A stretch of DNA of 64,000 nt from Pseudomonas putida (GCF_030159595.1 NZ_BSKJ01000009.1:1-64000); one strand, 5' to 3'. Positions 15,731 to 25,854 are shown, counted from the stretch's first letter. Notes: a model not told the origin generated them from the sequence alone. A program made the numbers and translations.

Positions 15731-16504
15731 TCAACGGTCCTTGAACTGAGCCTCGCGCTTGGCGATGAATGCCGCCATGCCTTCTTTCTGGTCTTCGGTG
15801 GAGAAGGCCGCATGGAAGACCCGACGTTCAAAGCGCACACCCTCGCTAAGGGTGACTTCGAACGCGCGGTTTACGCTCTCCTTGACCATCATGCTCACCG
15901 GGATCGATTTGCTGGCGATGGTCGCGGCCACCTTTAGCGCCTCTTCCACCAGCTCCGCCTGCGGCACAATCCGCGCCACCAGGCCAGCACGCTCGGCCTC
16001 TTCGGCGCCCATCAGGCGGCCAGTCAGGCACAGTTCCATGGCCTTGGCCTTGCCCACAGCACGGGTCAGGCGCTGGGTACCGCCCATGCCCGGCAGCACA
16101 CCGAGGTTGATTTCCGGCTGGCCGAACCTGGCGTTGTCCGCGGCGAGGATAAAGTCACACATCATCGCCAGCTCGCAACCGCCGCCCAGGGCAAAGCCAG
16201 ACACCGCAGCAATGATCGGCTTGCGGCGGTTGGCAATGCGGTCGGCATCGCTGAACAGGTCGTCTACATAGATCTGCGGGTATTGCAGCTCGGCCATTTC
16301 CTTGATGTCGGCGCCAGCGGCAAAGGCCTTGGCCGAACCTGTCAGCACCACGCAGCCGATGTTCGGGTCACGCTCCAGCTGATCAAGGGCCTGGTTGATT
16401 TCGCCGACAATCTGCGCGTTCAGCGCATTGAGCGCCTGCGGGCGGTTGAGGGTGATCAGGCCGACTTTGCCGTGGATATCCAACAGGATGGTTTCGAATG
16501 CCAT
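15731..16504 (-). CDS. fadB1x: Enoyl-CoA hydratase (crotonase family)
   Basis: This 257-residue cytoplasmic enzyme would hydrate trans-2-enoyl-CoA to 3-hydroxyacyl-CoA. The oxyanion-hole blocks KAFAAGADIKEM and ALGGGCELAMMCD are present, as are the catalytic glutamates of crotonase (in GGGCELAM and GQPEINLGVLPG). The frame continues upstream to 16618, but the ATG at 16504 has GGAG eight bases before it and gives the normal family length. It is the last gene of a five-gene operon (synthetase, SDR dehydrogenase, thiolase, acyl-CoA dehydrogenase, hydratase). Operon content and order match the fadx set of P. putida KT2440 as I remember it. Confidence 0.9.
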   Translation of the reverse strand: MAFETILLDIHGKVGLITLNRPQALNALNAQIVGEINQALDQLERDPNIGCVVLTGSAKAFAAGADIKEMAELQYPQIYVDDLFSDADRIANRRKPIIAAVSGFALGGGCELAMMCDFILAADNARFGQPEINLGVLPGMGGTQRLTRAVGKAKAMELCLTGRLMGAEEAERAGLVARIVPQAELVEEALKVAATIASKSIPVSMMVKESVNRAFEVTLSEGVRFERRVFHAAFSTEDQKEGMAAFIAKREAQFKDR

Positions 16505-16517
16505 GCAGTCTGCTCCT

Positions 16518-17645
16518 TCAAAGATTGCGCGCAATGACCATGCGCTGAATGTCGCTGGTGCCTTCGTAAATCTGGCAAACCCGAACGTCGCGGTAAATCC
16601 GCTCCAGCGGGAAGTCACTCAGATAGCCATAACCGCCCAGGGTCTGCAAGGCATCCGAACAGACCTTTTCGGCCATTTCCGAGGCAAACAGCTTGGCCAT
16701 CGACGCTTCCACCAGCGCTGGGCGCCCGGCATCTCGCAGCGCAGCGGCGTGCAGCACCATCTGCCTGGCCACGGCAATTTTTGTCGCCATGTCGGCCAGG
16801 CGGAATGCCACGGCTTGGTGCTCGATCAGCGCCTTGCCGAAGCTTTGCCGTTCGTTGGCATAGTCACGTGCCACTTCGAATGCGGCGCGGGCCATGCCCA
16901 CAGCCTGCGAGGCAATACCGATGCGACCACCCTCAAGGTTGGCCAGGGCGATCTTGTAGCCTTCGCCCTCCGCGCCCAGGCGGTTGGCCACGGGCACACG
17001 CACATTGTCGAAAACGATCTGGCAAGTGTCGGAGGCGTGCTGGCCGAGTTTGTCCTCGACCCGCGCCACCTGGTAGCCCGGCGAATCGGTCGGCACGATG
17101 AAGGCGCTGATGCCACGCTTGCCGGCGTCCGGGTCGGTCACGGCAAACACGATCACTACCCCGGCGTTTTGCCCGGAGGTGATGAACTGCTTGCTGCCGT
17201 TGAGCACATAGTGGTCGCCCTCCAGGCGTGCGCGGGCCTTCAGGCTGCTGGCATCGGAGCCGGCCTGCGGTTCGGTCAGGGCGAAGGCACCGAGCATCGC
17301 ACCGCTGGCCAGCGGCGTGAGAAATTGTGCCTTCTGCTGCTCAGTGCCAAAACGCAGGATCGGCACGCAACCTACCGAGTTGTGCACGCTCATGATGGTC
17401 GAGCAGGCACCATCACCCGCAGCGATCTCTTCCAGGGCCATGGCATAGGCCACATAACCGGTATCGCTGCCACCCCACTGCTCCGGCACCAGCATGCCGA
17501 ACAGCCCCAGCTCGGCCATCTCGTCGATGGCCTCTTTCGGGAAGCGGTGTTCCTTGTCCCACTGCTCGGCAAACGGCCTCAGGCGTTCCTGGGCAAAGGC
17601 ATGTACCGCGTCGGCGATCTGTTGTTGCTCATCAGTTACCAGCAT
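16518..17645 (-). CDS. Acyl-CoA dehydrogenase
   Basis: This 375-residue FAD enzyme makes the first oxidation of an acyl-CoA. N-terminal helical, middle beta and C-terminal helical domains are all present: FALTEPQAGSDAS (FAD/substrate loop), QSFGKALIEHQAVAFRLADM and the catalytic glutamate in CQIYEGTSDIQRMVIARNL. It resembles short or branched-chain acyl-CoA dehydrogenases. Thirteen bases separate it from the hydratase gene downstream and eight from the thiolase gene upstream, so it is co-transcribed. Electrons would pass to ETF; no etf gene is in the window. Confidence 0.92.
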   Translation of the reverse strand: MLVTDEQQQIADAVHAFAQERLRPFAEQWDKEHRFPKEAIDEMAELGLFGMLVPEQWGGSDTGYVAYAMALEEIAAGDGACSTIMSVHNSVGCVPILRFGTEQQKAQFLTPLASGAMLGAFALTEPQAGSDASSLKARARLEGDHYVLNGSKQFITSGQNAGVVIVFAVTDPDAGKRGISAFIVPTDSPGYQVARVEDKLGQHASDTCQIVFDNVRVPVANRLGAEGEGYKIALANLEGGRIGIASQAVGMARAAFEVARDYANERQSFGKALIEHQAVAFRLADMATKIAVARQMVLHAAALRDAGRPALVEASMAKLFASEMAEKVCSDALQTLGGYGYLSDFPLERIYRDVRVCQIYEGTSDIQRMVIARNL

Positions 17646-17653
17646 GGTTCACC

Positions 17654-18847
17654 TCAGTACAGGCATTCGACAGCCATGGCCGTCGCTTCGCCGCCGCCAA
17701 TGCAGATGGCGGCCACGCCGCGGCGCAAGTTGTTCTGGCGCAGGGCTGACAGCAGGGTCACCAGGATGCGTGCGCCGGAAGCACCAATCGGGTGACCCAG
17801 GGCACAGGCGCCGCCGTGAATGTTGACCTTGTCGTGGGGCAGGTCGAGGTGCTTCATGGCCGCCAGGGTGACCACAGCGAAGGCCTCGTTGATTTCGAAC
17901 AGGTCGACCTCGGCCAGATTCCAGCCGGTGCGTTTCATCAGTTTGTCGATGGCACCGATCGGCGCGGTGGGGAACAGTGCCGGGGTATCGGCGAACGCGG
18001 CGTGGCCGTGGATCACCGCCAGCGGCTTGAGGCCACGTTTCTCGGCTTCGGAGCGGCGCATCAGCACCAGCGCGGCAGCACCATCGGAAATCGAGCTGGC
18101 GTTGGCTGCCGTCACCGTTCCGCCTTCGCGGAAGGCAGGCTTGAGCTGCGGGATTTTGTCCAGGCGCGCCTTGGGTGGCTGCTCGTCGTCCTTGATGACG
18201 CGTTTTTCCTTACCCTCGGTAACTTCCACCGGCACGATCTCGGCGGCAAAGCGGCCGCTCTTGATCGCGTCCTGGGCACGGGTCAGCGAAGCGATGGCGA
18301 ACTGGTCCTGGGCTTCGCGGCTGAAGGCATTGGCCTGGGCGCAGTCTTCGGCGAAGGTGCCCATCAACCGGCCTTTGTCGTAGGCGTCTTCCAAGCCGTC
18401 CATGAACATGTGGTCGATGATCTTGCCGTGGCCCATGCGGTATCCGCCCCGGGCTTTGTCCAGCAAGTAGGGGGCATTGGTCATGCTCTCCATGCCACCC
18501 GCTACCACCACATCCGCGGTACCGGCCAGCAGCAGGTCATGGGACATGATCGCGGCTTGCATGCCCGAGCCGCACATCTTGTTCAGGGTGGTGCAGGTGG
18601 TGTGTTTGTCCAGCCCGGCACCCAGCGCCGCCTGGCGCGCTGGTGCCTGGCCCAGGCCGGCCGGCAGCACGCAGCCGAACAGCACCTGCTCGACACTGGC
18701 GGCATCGATGCCGGCGCGCTCAACGGCGCCACGAATGGCCGCGCTGCCCAGTTGCGGCGCGGTCAGGCTCTTGAGGTCGCCCTGCAGACCGCCCATGGGC
18801 GTGCGCACGGCGCTGACGATAACGATCGGGTCATTGGCGAGGGTCAT
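17654..18847 (-). CDS. fadAx: Acetyl-CoA acetyltransferase (thiolase)
   Basis: This 397-residue thiolase would cleave 3-ketoacyl-CoA with CoA, or condense two acetyl-CoA. The acyl-binding cysteine sits in TLNKMCGSGMQAA (about residue 90), the NEAFA block is present, the active-site histidine is in GGACALGHPIGASGAR, and the second cysteine is in AAICIGGGEATAM near the C-terminus. Full family length. GGAG precedes the ATG. It is the third gene of the beta-oxidation operon; the context supports a degradative role toward short or medium chain substrates. Confidence 0.93.
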   Translation of the reverse strand: MTLANDPIVIVSAVRTPMGGLQGDLKSLTAPQLGSAAIRGAVERAGIDAASVEQVLFGCVLPAGLGQAPARQAALGAGLDKHTTCTTLNKMCGSGMQAAIMSHDLLLAGTADVVVAGGMESMTNAPYLLDKARGGYRMGHGKIIDHMFMDGLEDAYDKGRLMGTFAEDCAQANAFSREAQDQFAIASLTRAQDAIKSGRFAAEIVPVEVTEGKEKRVIKDDEQPPKARLDKIPQLKPAFREGGTVTAANASSISDGAAALVLMRRSEAEKRGLKPLAVIHGHAAFADTPALFPTAPIGAIDKLMKRTGWNLAEVDLFEINEAFAVVTLAAMKHLDLPHDKVNIHGGACALGHPIGASGARILVTLLSALRQNNLRRGVAAICIGGGEATAMAVECLY

Positions 18848-18858
18848 GTTCGCTCTCC

Positions 18859-19626
18859 TTACTTGGCAGCCATGCGCAGTGCGCCGTCGAGGCGGATCAC
18901 CTCGCCGTTGAGCATGCTGTTCTCGATGATGTGACGGGCCAGTGCAGCGTATTCCTGTGGGCGGCCCAGCCGCGGCGGGAACGGCACACCGGCAGCCAGC
19001 GAAGCACGCACCTCTTCAGTCATGCCGGCCATCATCGGCGTTTCGAAGATGCCTGGGGCGATGGTCATCACGCGGATGCCGAAGCGCGCAAGCTCACGGG
19101 CAGCCGGCAAGGTCAGGCTGGCGATCGCGCCCTTGGAAGCGGCGTAGGCGGCCTGGCCAATCTGCCCGTCATAGGCGGCAATGGACGCCGTATTGATGAT
19201 CACGCCACGCTCGCCCCCCTCATCCGCAGCCCCTTCGGCCATGGCCGCGGCAGCCAGTCTCAGCAGGTTGAAACTGCCGACCAGGTTGACGTTGATGACC
19301 TTGGCGAAGCTGGCCAGGCCATGGGGGCCCTGCTTGCCCAGCACCTTCTCCGCACCAACGATGCCAGCGCAGTTGACCAGCCCATGCAGGCTGCCAAAGG
19401 TGCTGACAGCCGCATCGACAGCCGCCTGGGCCGCCTGCTCGTCACTGATATCAGCCACGGCGAAACGGGCATTGTCACCCAGTTCGCGGGCCTTGGCCTC
19501 GACAGCCTGGGCATTGAGGTCGACCAGCATGACCTTGGCACCGGCCTCGACCAGCATCTGCGCAGTGGCGGCCCCCAGCCCGGAGGCGGCGCCGCTGACG
19601 ATGAAGTGTTTGTTGGCAATCCGCAT
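18859..19626 (-). CDS. fadB2x: 3-hydroxyacyl-CoA dehydrogenase, short-chain (SDR, type II HADH)
   Basis: This 255-residue NAD-dependent SDR has the Rossmann motif SGAASGLGAATAQ, the NCAGIVGAE block, and the catalytic Ser/Tyr/Lys (INTASIAAY, then YAASKGAIASL). The insert and sequence resemble type II (HSD10-like) 3-hydroxyacyl-CoA dehydrogenases, which differ from the FadB fold. The frame is open upstream to 19842, inside the synthetase gene, but the ATG at 19626 is directly followed by the Rossmann strand and lies 13 bases after the synthetase stop. Together with the separate hydratase it replaces the two activities of a FadB protein. Confidence 0.9.
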   Translation of the reverse strand: MRIANKHFIVSGAASGLGAATAQMLVEAGAKVMLVDLNAQAVEAKARELGDNARFAVADISDEQAAQAAVDAAVSTFGSLHGLVNCAGIVGAEKVLGKQGPHGLASFAKVINVNLVGSFNLLRLAAAAMAEGAADEGGERGVIINTASIAAYDGQIGQAAYAASKGAIASLTLPAARELARFGIRVMTIAPGIFETPMMAGMTEEVRASLAAGVPFPPRLGRPQEYAALARHIIENSMLNGEVIRLDGALRMAAK

Positions 19627-19639
19627 GATCGGTTTCCTT

Positions 19640-21286
19640 TCAGGCGCTGGCAGGGGTGGCCTGTTGCGCGTTTTGTTTGGCGACTTCCTGGTTGCGCAGG
19701 ATGAAGCGTTGCAGCTTGCCGCTCGGGGTCTTGGGCAGCTCGCTGACGAATTCGATTTCCCTGGGGTAGGCGTGCGCGTACAGGCGCTGGCGTACATGCT
19801 GGCGCAGGGTTTCTTCCAGCTCGGCACTGCCGTTGTAACCACCGGCCAATACCACGAAGGCTTTGATCAGCTCGGTGCGCTCCGGGTCAGGCTTGCCGAT
19901 CACCGCCGCCTCAATCACCGCCGGGTGCTCGATCAGCGCGCTTTCCACATCGAACGGGCCGACTCGGTAGCCAGAGGTGGTGATCACATCATCGCTGCGG
20001 CCGACGAAGCTGATGCTGCCGTCCTGGTTCAACTCGACGGTGTCGCCGCTGAGGTAGTACTTGCCAATGAAGGACTTGGTCGGCAAGCCGTGGTAGCCAT
20101 CGAACCAACACAACGGCGATTGCTCGCGGTCGACAGCAAGGATGCCTGGCTGGCCGGCCGGCAGTTCGTTACCCTGCTCGTCCACCACCACGATGCGGTG
20201 GCCAGGGATGGCAAAGCCGGCCGAACCCAGGTGCACCGGATGCTTCAGGCCATGGTGGTTGCACAGCACCATGCCCAGTTCGGTCTGGCCGTAGTGATCG
20301 TGAATGGTCACGCCCAACTCGTCGGAAAACCAACGGATCACTTCCGGGTTGAGCGGTTCGCCGGCACTGCTGACCACCCGCAGGCGGCCCTTGATGGGCG
20401 CCGAGAAATCATTGCCCGCCGCAATCAGCAAACGGTACGCGGTGGGCGAGCCGGCCAGGTTGGTGATGCCCAGCTTGTCGATCACCCGGGCGCAGCTTTC
20501 AACACTGAACGGGCCATCGTAGAAGGTGGTGGCGTGCCCCAGCGACAACGGGCCGGTAACGGCGTAATACAGGCCGTAAGCCCAACCTGGGTCAGCCAGG
20601 TTCCAGAAGTTGTCCTCAGGAAGCAGTTCGATGGCATCGCGCATGTAGCCCTGGAACGCGACAATCGCACGCAGTGGTACTTCCAATGGTTTTGCCGGGC
20701 CGGTGGTACCAGAAGTGAACATCAGCAGGAAAGGATCGTTGCCTGAGCGCATCACCGGCTCACATACATCCGCTGCGCGTTCCAGGCATTGCTGGAAGTC
20801 CAGCTCACCGCTACGGGCCCTGACTGTGATGATGGTCGGGCAGGCGTGCACATCGTCCAGCTTGGCGCGGTTCTGGCTGTCGGTGACGACCACTCGGGCG
20901 TGGGATTGCTCAAGCCGATGCTCGATGGCCTTGGGGCCGAACGCCGTGAACAAGGGCTGGTAAACCGCCCCCAGGCGCCAGGTGGCGAGGACGGTGACAA
21001 GCAGTTCGGGAGTACGCGGCATCAATCCGGCTACCCGGTCTCCGGCCCCCACCCCCTGCGCCTTGAGCACATTGGCGAAGCGGGCCGCCTGCGCCTTGAG
21101 CTGATCGAAGCTGTAGCGCGCGCTGTTGCCATCGCGGTCTTCGTAAATCAGCGCCAGCTTGCCGTTTCCGGCATGCCGATCACAGCATTCGACACAGGCA
21201 TTGAGGGCTTCGAGGTTGCCATGCAATGCCGCCGTAGCGGCCTTGGCATGGTCGAACGCACGGGCGGCCTCGGCGTAATCGCGCAT
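19640..21286 (-). CDS. fadDx: Acyl-CoA synthetase (AMP-forming)
   Basis: This 548-residue adenylating enzyme would activate a carboxylic acid as acyl-CoA. The ATP loop LMFTSGTTGPAKPLEVP, the A5 motif DHYGQTELGM, the A8 hinge SGYRVGPFDVESALIEHP and the catalytic lysine in PKTPSGKLQRF are all visible. It resembles the medium-chain/AMP-acid ligase group. It is the first gene of the five-gene operon. A palindrome (21323-21338) just upstream of the start may be its operator. The substrate chain length cannot be read from sequence. Confidence 0.9.
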   Translation of the reverse strand: MRDYAEAARAFDHAKAATAALHGNLEALNACVECCDRHAGNGKLALIYEDRDGNSARYSFDQLKAQAARFANVLKAQGVGAGDRVAGLMPRTPELLVTVLATWRLGAVYQPLFTAFGPKAIEHRLEQSHARVVVTDSQNRAKLDDVHACPTIITVRARSGELDFQQCLERAADVCEPVMRSGNDPFLLMFTSGTTGPAKPLEVPLRAIVAFQGYMRDAIELLPEDNFWNLADPGWAYGLYYAVTGPLSLGHATTFYDGPFSVESCARVIDKLGITNLAGSPTAYRLLIAAGNDFSAPIKGRLRVVSSAGEPLNPEVIRWFSDELGVTIHDHYGQTELGMVLCNHHGLKHPVHLGSAGFAIPGHRIVVVDEQGNELPAGQPGILAVDREQSPLCWFDGYHGLPTKSFIGKYYLSGDTVELNQDGSISFVGRSDDVITTSGYRVGPFDVESALIEHPAVIEAAVIGKPDPERTELIKAFVVLAGGYNGSAELEETLRQHVRQRLYAHAYPREIEFVSELPKTPSGKLQRFILRNQEVAKQNAQQATPASA

Positions 21287-21322
21287 CGTCAGACTCCTGG
21301 CTTCTTGTTTTTGGAGTTAAAC

Positions 21323-21338
21323 CATCGGTCCAACGATG
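21323..21338. promoter_or_regulatory. Palindrome upstream of the beta-oxidation operon
   Basis: CATCG-N6-CGATG is centred about 45 bases before the synthetase start codon, in the only non-coding gap (about 120 bases) between it and the large gene at 21409. Its size and position suit a repressor operator. No regulator gene is adjacent, so the assignment is inference. Confidence 0.4.
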
Positions 21339-21408
21339 TTCGCGCCGCTCAAGCGCGGCGGCAATGGCCAAAGCTGTCAATCTGGATGACCGGTTTGGCC
21401 GCCTCTCG

Positions 21409-24400
21409 TTACCCCTGCCCGCGCTCGGCTGCGCGCAGGTAAGACTGGGTGAGCGCCGCGACCAGGCGCTCGATATCGACGCCCTGTTGCTCTCGTAGTT
21501 GATCCAGCTGCTGCTCAAGGGCCGTCGGCGACAAGGCAGGCCGTTGAGCCTGCAGCCGAAGCGTGCGCTGCGTGTAGTCTGCACGGATGGCATCAAACAT
21601 GCGGCCATGCTGCTGGCGCAGGTAACGGTTCCAGAACGCCCGCTGACTCAGGCTATCGGTCAGATTCTCGATGGTCTGCACATGGTTAACCCGCCGAAAT
21701 GCATCCTCTATCCGGGCCTGGGCAAGCGTGACAGCATCGGGATAGCGCATGGCGTACGGCTGACCAGGCAGCTGCAAACGGCTGCGAAGTCGTACCCTGT
21801 AGGCAAGTCCCAATGCCAATTCATCAACGGGCTCACCGGTGGCCAGACGCTGCCGGTAATCCTGACGGGCAATCCCCTCCACCTGATCCAGCCGGAACAG
21901 TTGCCGGCCCAGTTCCAGCAGCTGGTTGCTGCTTTCAGGATTGACCGCGTTAGCTTCAGCCTGCGCCTGCCTGGCCTGTACCTGCAATTCACTGAACCGG
22001 CTGGCGACAGCATCCGAACACGACAGCGGCGCGTCAGCCCATTCGAAAATTCGCCGGCAGAGCACGGGGTCGTTGTCCAGCGCGCCAAGCAATGCCCATA
22101 CTCCGTCAACCAGCGCAACCCGTCCTTCGCCAGCGCCTGTGTAGTCAGCCGTCATTTCCAGGCGAGCCAACAACCTGAAGAACCCACTGCTATTCGCTTG
22201 CGCCAGCAAACGCTGCCACACGGCCTCTCGCGTCGTCCGAACCGCCGCGTCCACATGCTCTGCCAAAAGCGTGCGAGTCCGGGCCAGATCAAATGTCCAT
22301 GACGGCTCAGGCGAGTGCCGATGCTCCTCGATCACATCGAGTGCGTAAAACCTGCGTTGTTGCATGGACGACAAGGGGTTGCGGTCTATCAGAATGGCAC
22401 GCCGAAACGCATGAGGCATCTGCTGGATTTCAGCCGGTACCTCACGCAATTGGTTGTCGCGCAGGTCAGCACACTCAAGCAGGCCACACAGCTCCAGGCG
22501 TCGCGGCCAGGCGCCGAGACGGCAATGGCGCAGGTTCAGGTTTCCCAGTCGGGAGAGTTGATGGAAGCTCATGTCCAGCGCTTCCAGCCGGTTGTAGCTG
22601 AGGTCAAGATGCGTAAGGTTTGGCAGCCCATGCAGAATACCGATTGCCTGGGCATCGAGTCGTATCAGGTTACGCGCCAACCTGAGCGTTTGAATACCTG
22701 GAAGGTACGCAAGCCCCGTCGGCATGTGCATCAAACCGTTGTTGTTGAGATTCAGGTGCGTCAAGGCAGTGAAGGGACGAAGGAAATCGACCGGAATGTC
22801 AGTGACCAAGGTGTCGTTCACGCTGAGCACGGTAATGCGATGGAAGTCGATTTGCGGTGGTAGTGCCGGCAGCGTGCGCAAGTGCAAACCGCTCAGCGAC
22901 AAGCGCTGCCCCTGTGCTTGCTCTTGGCCGGTCGAGACAGGCTCGCCCTGCAGTCGCCAGGCGCGCAATATGCTATCGGCCGTCAACCTGCGTGCGGCTT
23001 GCCGCCCCTCCTGCAGCTCGGCACTGACCCAGCGGTTCAGGTGTTGCATCAGCTGATCATGGTCATCCTGCAACACCACCAGGCGCTCCAGCACGGGCTG
23101 CGAGCCTGCTTGTAAACGCGCCAGTTCCACGTCCAGCGCGGCCTCATCCAGGCCAGGATAAAGCGATCGTAGCTGGTTACGAGCGATTGCCCGCTCATCG
23201 CGGGGGGCAGCTGAAGAGCGGCCACTGAGCGTGTAGCCCACCCGCCCATCCTCCAGGCGACGCCCTGGATTGAACCAGGCACCCTGCTCCGGCCAATCGA
23301 GCATGCGTGCAATAGCCCAATGGGATCCGGGTAACCGCTCCAGAAGCTGCGCACGCAGTTGGCCTGCCAAAGCACTGCCCGCCAACTGCATCGCCGTCCG
23401 CTGTTCAGACGTGAGGGCGGCAACGAGTGCCTCGAAGATACAGCCAGGTTCGCCGGGCGGAACCGCTTGTTGCTCACCCAACCCGTTGTAGATCTGAAAC
23501 CTGCCTTCATGGCGGACCAGTACCCTTTCCGCCTCGCTCTGCCCGCCGCTACCAAGGTGCTTGACAGACCGCCCATCAAACGCGCTGTCACGCAAGTCGA
23601 TGTCGAGCTGGTCAAGCTCGAAGGTATCCAGCAACGCAAGGGCCAGCTCGCCGGTGACGTCGCTATAGGCTGTGCTCAGATACAACCCGGCCAGCCCCCG
23701 GTTCAACCGCGCCAGGCGCAGGAGCGAACGGGCGTGCTTCGCGCACGACAAAGGCAGGCGCTGCTCGACCCGCGCCATTTCGTGCTCAAGCTCACCTGCC
23801 TGGCCGGCCAGCTCGTTTATGTAGGCGGCCGGCAGGCCAGGGAAGTCCCGTTTGACCAACAGGCTCAAGGGACCTTGCACAAGCGGCTGCTCTGTCAGGT
23901 GGGCAAACAGCTGCGGGCGCAACTCGGCCTCGTGCGCCAGTAACGGCTCCAGCCCCACCCCAACGTCTGGCCGGCCTTCACTCCAGGTCAACAGCTCACT
24001 GTCGGATGGCATCAGTGCCTTCAGCCGAACGCGCTCGAAAAATGTCTGAATACGCGCATGTGCCTGGAAGGCGCGCAGGGTTTGCCCGAGGTTCACGGGA
24101 GCCGGTCGGTTCTCCACCAGCACCCCGCGCAACTCATCTTCATCCATATCGGCGACCCGCAGTATCTGCTCGGCCTGATGCACATCGACAGAGGGATGCT
24201 GTGGCCACAAAGCATCCAGCATGCGCGCAGGGTCCTGCCAGCCAAGCGGTTGCTCGCGCATCAGGCGCCAGCCACGCTCACCGTTGTGCAACACGACCGG
24301 CCCGTAGCCACCCTCACCCGCTGCATGACGCAAGCGATAGGGGCCGCCAGCGATCGGCTGATGCACTTCGTGATAGCGCCCGTCGATACGGACCCAGCGA

Positions 24401-25854
24401 CGCTCATCCTCACCATAGCGTCCCTCCTCCAGCAGACCGATAGAGCCTGGCATGGAACGATAATTCGCGGCATCGAAATGCCATAGCCGACCCCGCCCAT
24501 TCCCAAGGCTTACCGGCTCCAGGCTCGCGACGAACGCACTGCGCACATAACTGACACCCGCCACGGTCGCAGCCGTGGACGCCAAGGTCTCGGCAACCCC
24601 TAGCAAATGCTCCAGCGCTTCATGTTGGTGCCCCCTCGACCAGTCCCTTATCCCTTCGAACACTTCCGAGCACGTCTGGGCAACCAACTGACCCAATAAC
24701 AAGGCGCCCACGACAGGAACGAACAATCCGGCAAGGTTTATCACGTCCAGTCCTGCAGCCTTCCATTGCGCGTGCCTGGCGCTTAAGACCTGGCTATCAG
24801 CGTCGCAGGTTGGTACCAGCAACAAGCGGGCATCATGCTTGACCCTTTGCACTTGCCGGGTCGCCAGTTCCGTGAAAATCCCCCCGCCCGGTGCCGTGCT
24901 TTCAAGCGCCAGGTCCGGTAGTGCGTCCTTCAGGCGCTTGCCAAGGGTGCTGACGAAAGCTGCACGGTGCTCGATGCTGATCAACTGCGTGAAGTACTGC
25001 CAGTACGATGGCTCCTTCAACAGCGATGCCAGCATGCTGTTCATGGCGGGCGCATCGTCGAAGAAACGCAGCGCTTGCCGAGGATCACTTGCCAGGTAAA
25101 GGACGATGCCCCGTTCATTCCCTGCCTTGTCACGCAGGTGAATCAGCAAGCCATCAGCCACAGGTTGCCCTAGCGCCTCCAGCAGCATGGGTTCACCCGT
25201 TAATCCTTGCTGTCGGTGCGACTCACCGTGGTCCACCACCTCACGCAAGGCGATCTGTACATCGGCGTTTATGTTTCCCTGCAAAGCTGCAATTTCGGTG
25301 GCCAGTTTCAACCCCGAACGTTTGTCTGCAGCCAGCATCGCTTGAGTAGCCGGATGAAAGATCCTTTCCAGCTCGTCCTGATATTTCTGGCCAACGTCCA
25401 GATCGCGACAAGCCGCTATCAATGCGTCCAGCGATGCATTCAGGGGCTTATCGCTGCCGGGCAGAACCAGCCCGGTACCTGTGTAGTAGCTTGTATTCGC
25501 AGCGAAGTTGCGCATCAGCCGCAGCAGCCCGTTTTCACGTGTCTGGCTGTACGCGTACGTCTGCTGCAATGTGCCTGGCAGTGTGCCGAAGCGCGGAGCA
25601 ACGCTCAGCCATTCGAGCTGGGCAAACGCCTGCCCATCAGGCAACGGTGCATCCAGCAGTGCCACCAGGTGCTTCTCGGCAAACGGCTGGAGCGGCAGTA
25701 GCTCGAGCGTGAGCCCACGCAGGCGCGCCTGGCTGGCATGATGCGCATTCAGGCTGGTACGCAAGGTATTGATCTGGCCCTTTGAAGCGCGCTTGAGCCA
25801 CTCAGGTAATCTGGCAGCCATGAATTGATCGTGGCCAGTCGCGTTGGTGGTCAT
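21409..25854 (-). CDS. Giant toxin-like protein with leucine-rich repeats and C-terminal NEL E3 ubiquitin ligase domain (copy 1)
   Basis: 1,481 residues. The first ~950 residues resemble the DUF6543 (dermonecrotic toxin) family region. They include a hydrophobic stretch (AGLFVPVVGALLLGQL, about 375-395) and the block GHQHEALEHLL at about 405. Leucine-rich repeats cover about 985-1150 (LTHLNLNNNGL, LTHLDLSYNRLEALD, CADLRDNQLREVP). The last ~300 residues match the NEL domain of IpaH/SspH-type ligases, with a candidate catalytic Cys1279 in SCSDAV (Cys-x-Asp motif). Known NEL ligases are secreted into eukaryotic cells. There is no signal peptide. A close paralogue lies 83 bases upstream. The activity is inferred from the domain. 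Confidence 0.85.
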   Translation of the reverse strand: MTTNATGHDQFMAARLPEWLKRASKGQINTLRTSLNAHHASQARLRGLTLELLPLQPFAEKHLVALLDAPLPDGQAFAQLEWLSVAPRFGTLPGTLQQTYAYSQTRENGLLRLMRNFAANTSYYTGTGLVLPGSDKPLNASLDALIAACRDLDVGQKYQDELERIFHPATQAMLAADKRSGLKLATEIAALQGNINADVQIALREVVDHGESHRQQGLTGEPMLLEALGQPVADGLLIHLRDKAGNERGIVLYLASDPRQALRFFDDAPAMNSMLASLLKEPSYWQYFTQLISIEHRAAFVSTLGKRLKDALPDLALESTAPGGGIFTELATRQVQRVKHDARLLLVPTCDADSQVLSARHAQWKAAGLDVINLAGLFVPVVGALLLGQLVAQTCSEVFEGIRDWSRGHQHEALEHLLGVAETLASTAATVAGVSYVRSAFVASLEPVSLGNGRGRLWHFDAANYRSMPGSIGLLEEGRYGEDERRWVRIDGRYHEVHQPIAGGPYRLRHAAGEGGYGPVVLHNGERGWRLMREQPLGWQDPARMLDALWPQHPSVDVHQAEQILRVADMDEDELRGVLVENRPAPVNLGQTLRAFQAHARIQTFFERVRLKALMPSDSELLTWSEGRPDVGVGLEPLLAHEAELRPQLFAHLTEQPLVQGPLSLLVKRDFPGLPAAYINELAGQAGELEHEMARVEQRLPLSCAKHARSLLRLARLNRGLAGLYLSTAYSDVTGELALALLDTFELDQLDIDLRDSAFDGRSVKHLGSGGQSEAERVLVRHEGRFQIYNGLGEQQAVPPGEPGCIFEALVAALTSEQRTAMQLAGSALAGQLRAQLLERLPGSHWAIARMLDWPEQGAWFNPGRRLEDGRVGYTLSGRSSAAPRDERAIARNQLRSLYPGLDEAALDVELARLQAGSQPVLERLVVLQDDHDQLMQHLNRWVSAELQEGRQAARRLTADSILRAWRLQGEPVSTGQEQAQGQRLSLSGLHLRTLPALPPQIDFHRITVLSVNDTLVTDIPVDFLRPFTALTHLNLNNNGLMHMPTGLAYLPGIQTLRLARNLIRLDAQAIGILHGLPNLTHLDLSYNRLEALDMSFHQLSRLGNLNLRHCRLGAWPRRLELCGLLECADLRDNQLREVPAEIQQMPHAFRRAILIDRNPLSSMQQRRFYALDVIEEHRHSPEPSWTFDLARTRTLLAEHVDAAVRTTREAVWQRLLAQANSSGFFRLLARLEMTADYTGAGEGRVALVDGVWALLGALDNDPVLCRRIFEWADAPLSCSDAVASRFSELQVQARQAQAEANAVNPESSNQLLELGRQLFRLDQVEGIARQDYRQRLATGEPVDELALGLAYRVRLRSRLQLPGQPYAMRYPDAVTLAQARIEDAFRRVNHVQTIENLTDSLSQRAFWNRYLRQQHGRMFDAIRADYTQRTLRLQAQRPALSPTALEQQLDQLREQQGVDIERLVAALTQSYLRAAERGQG

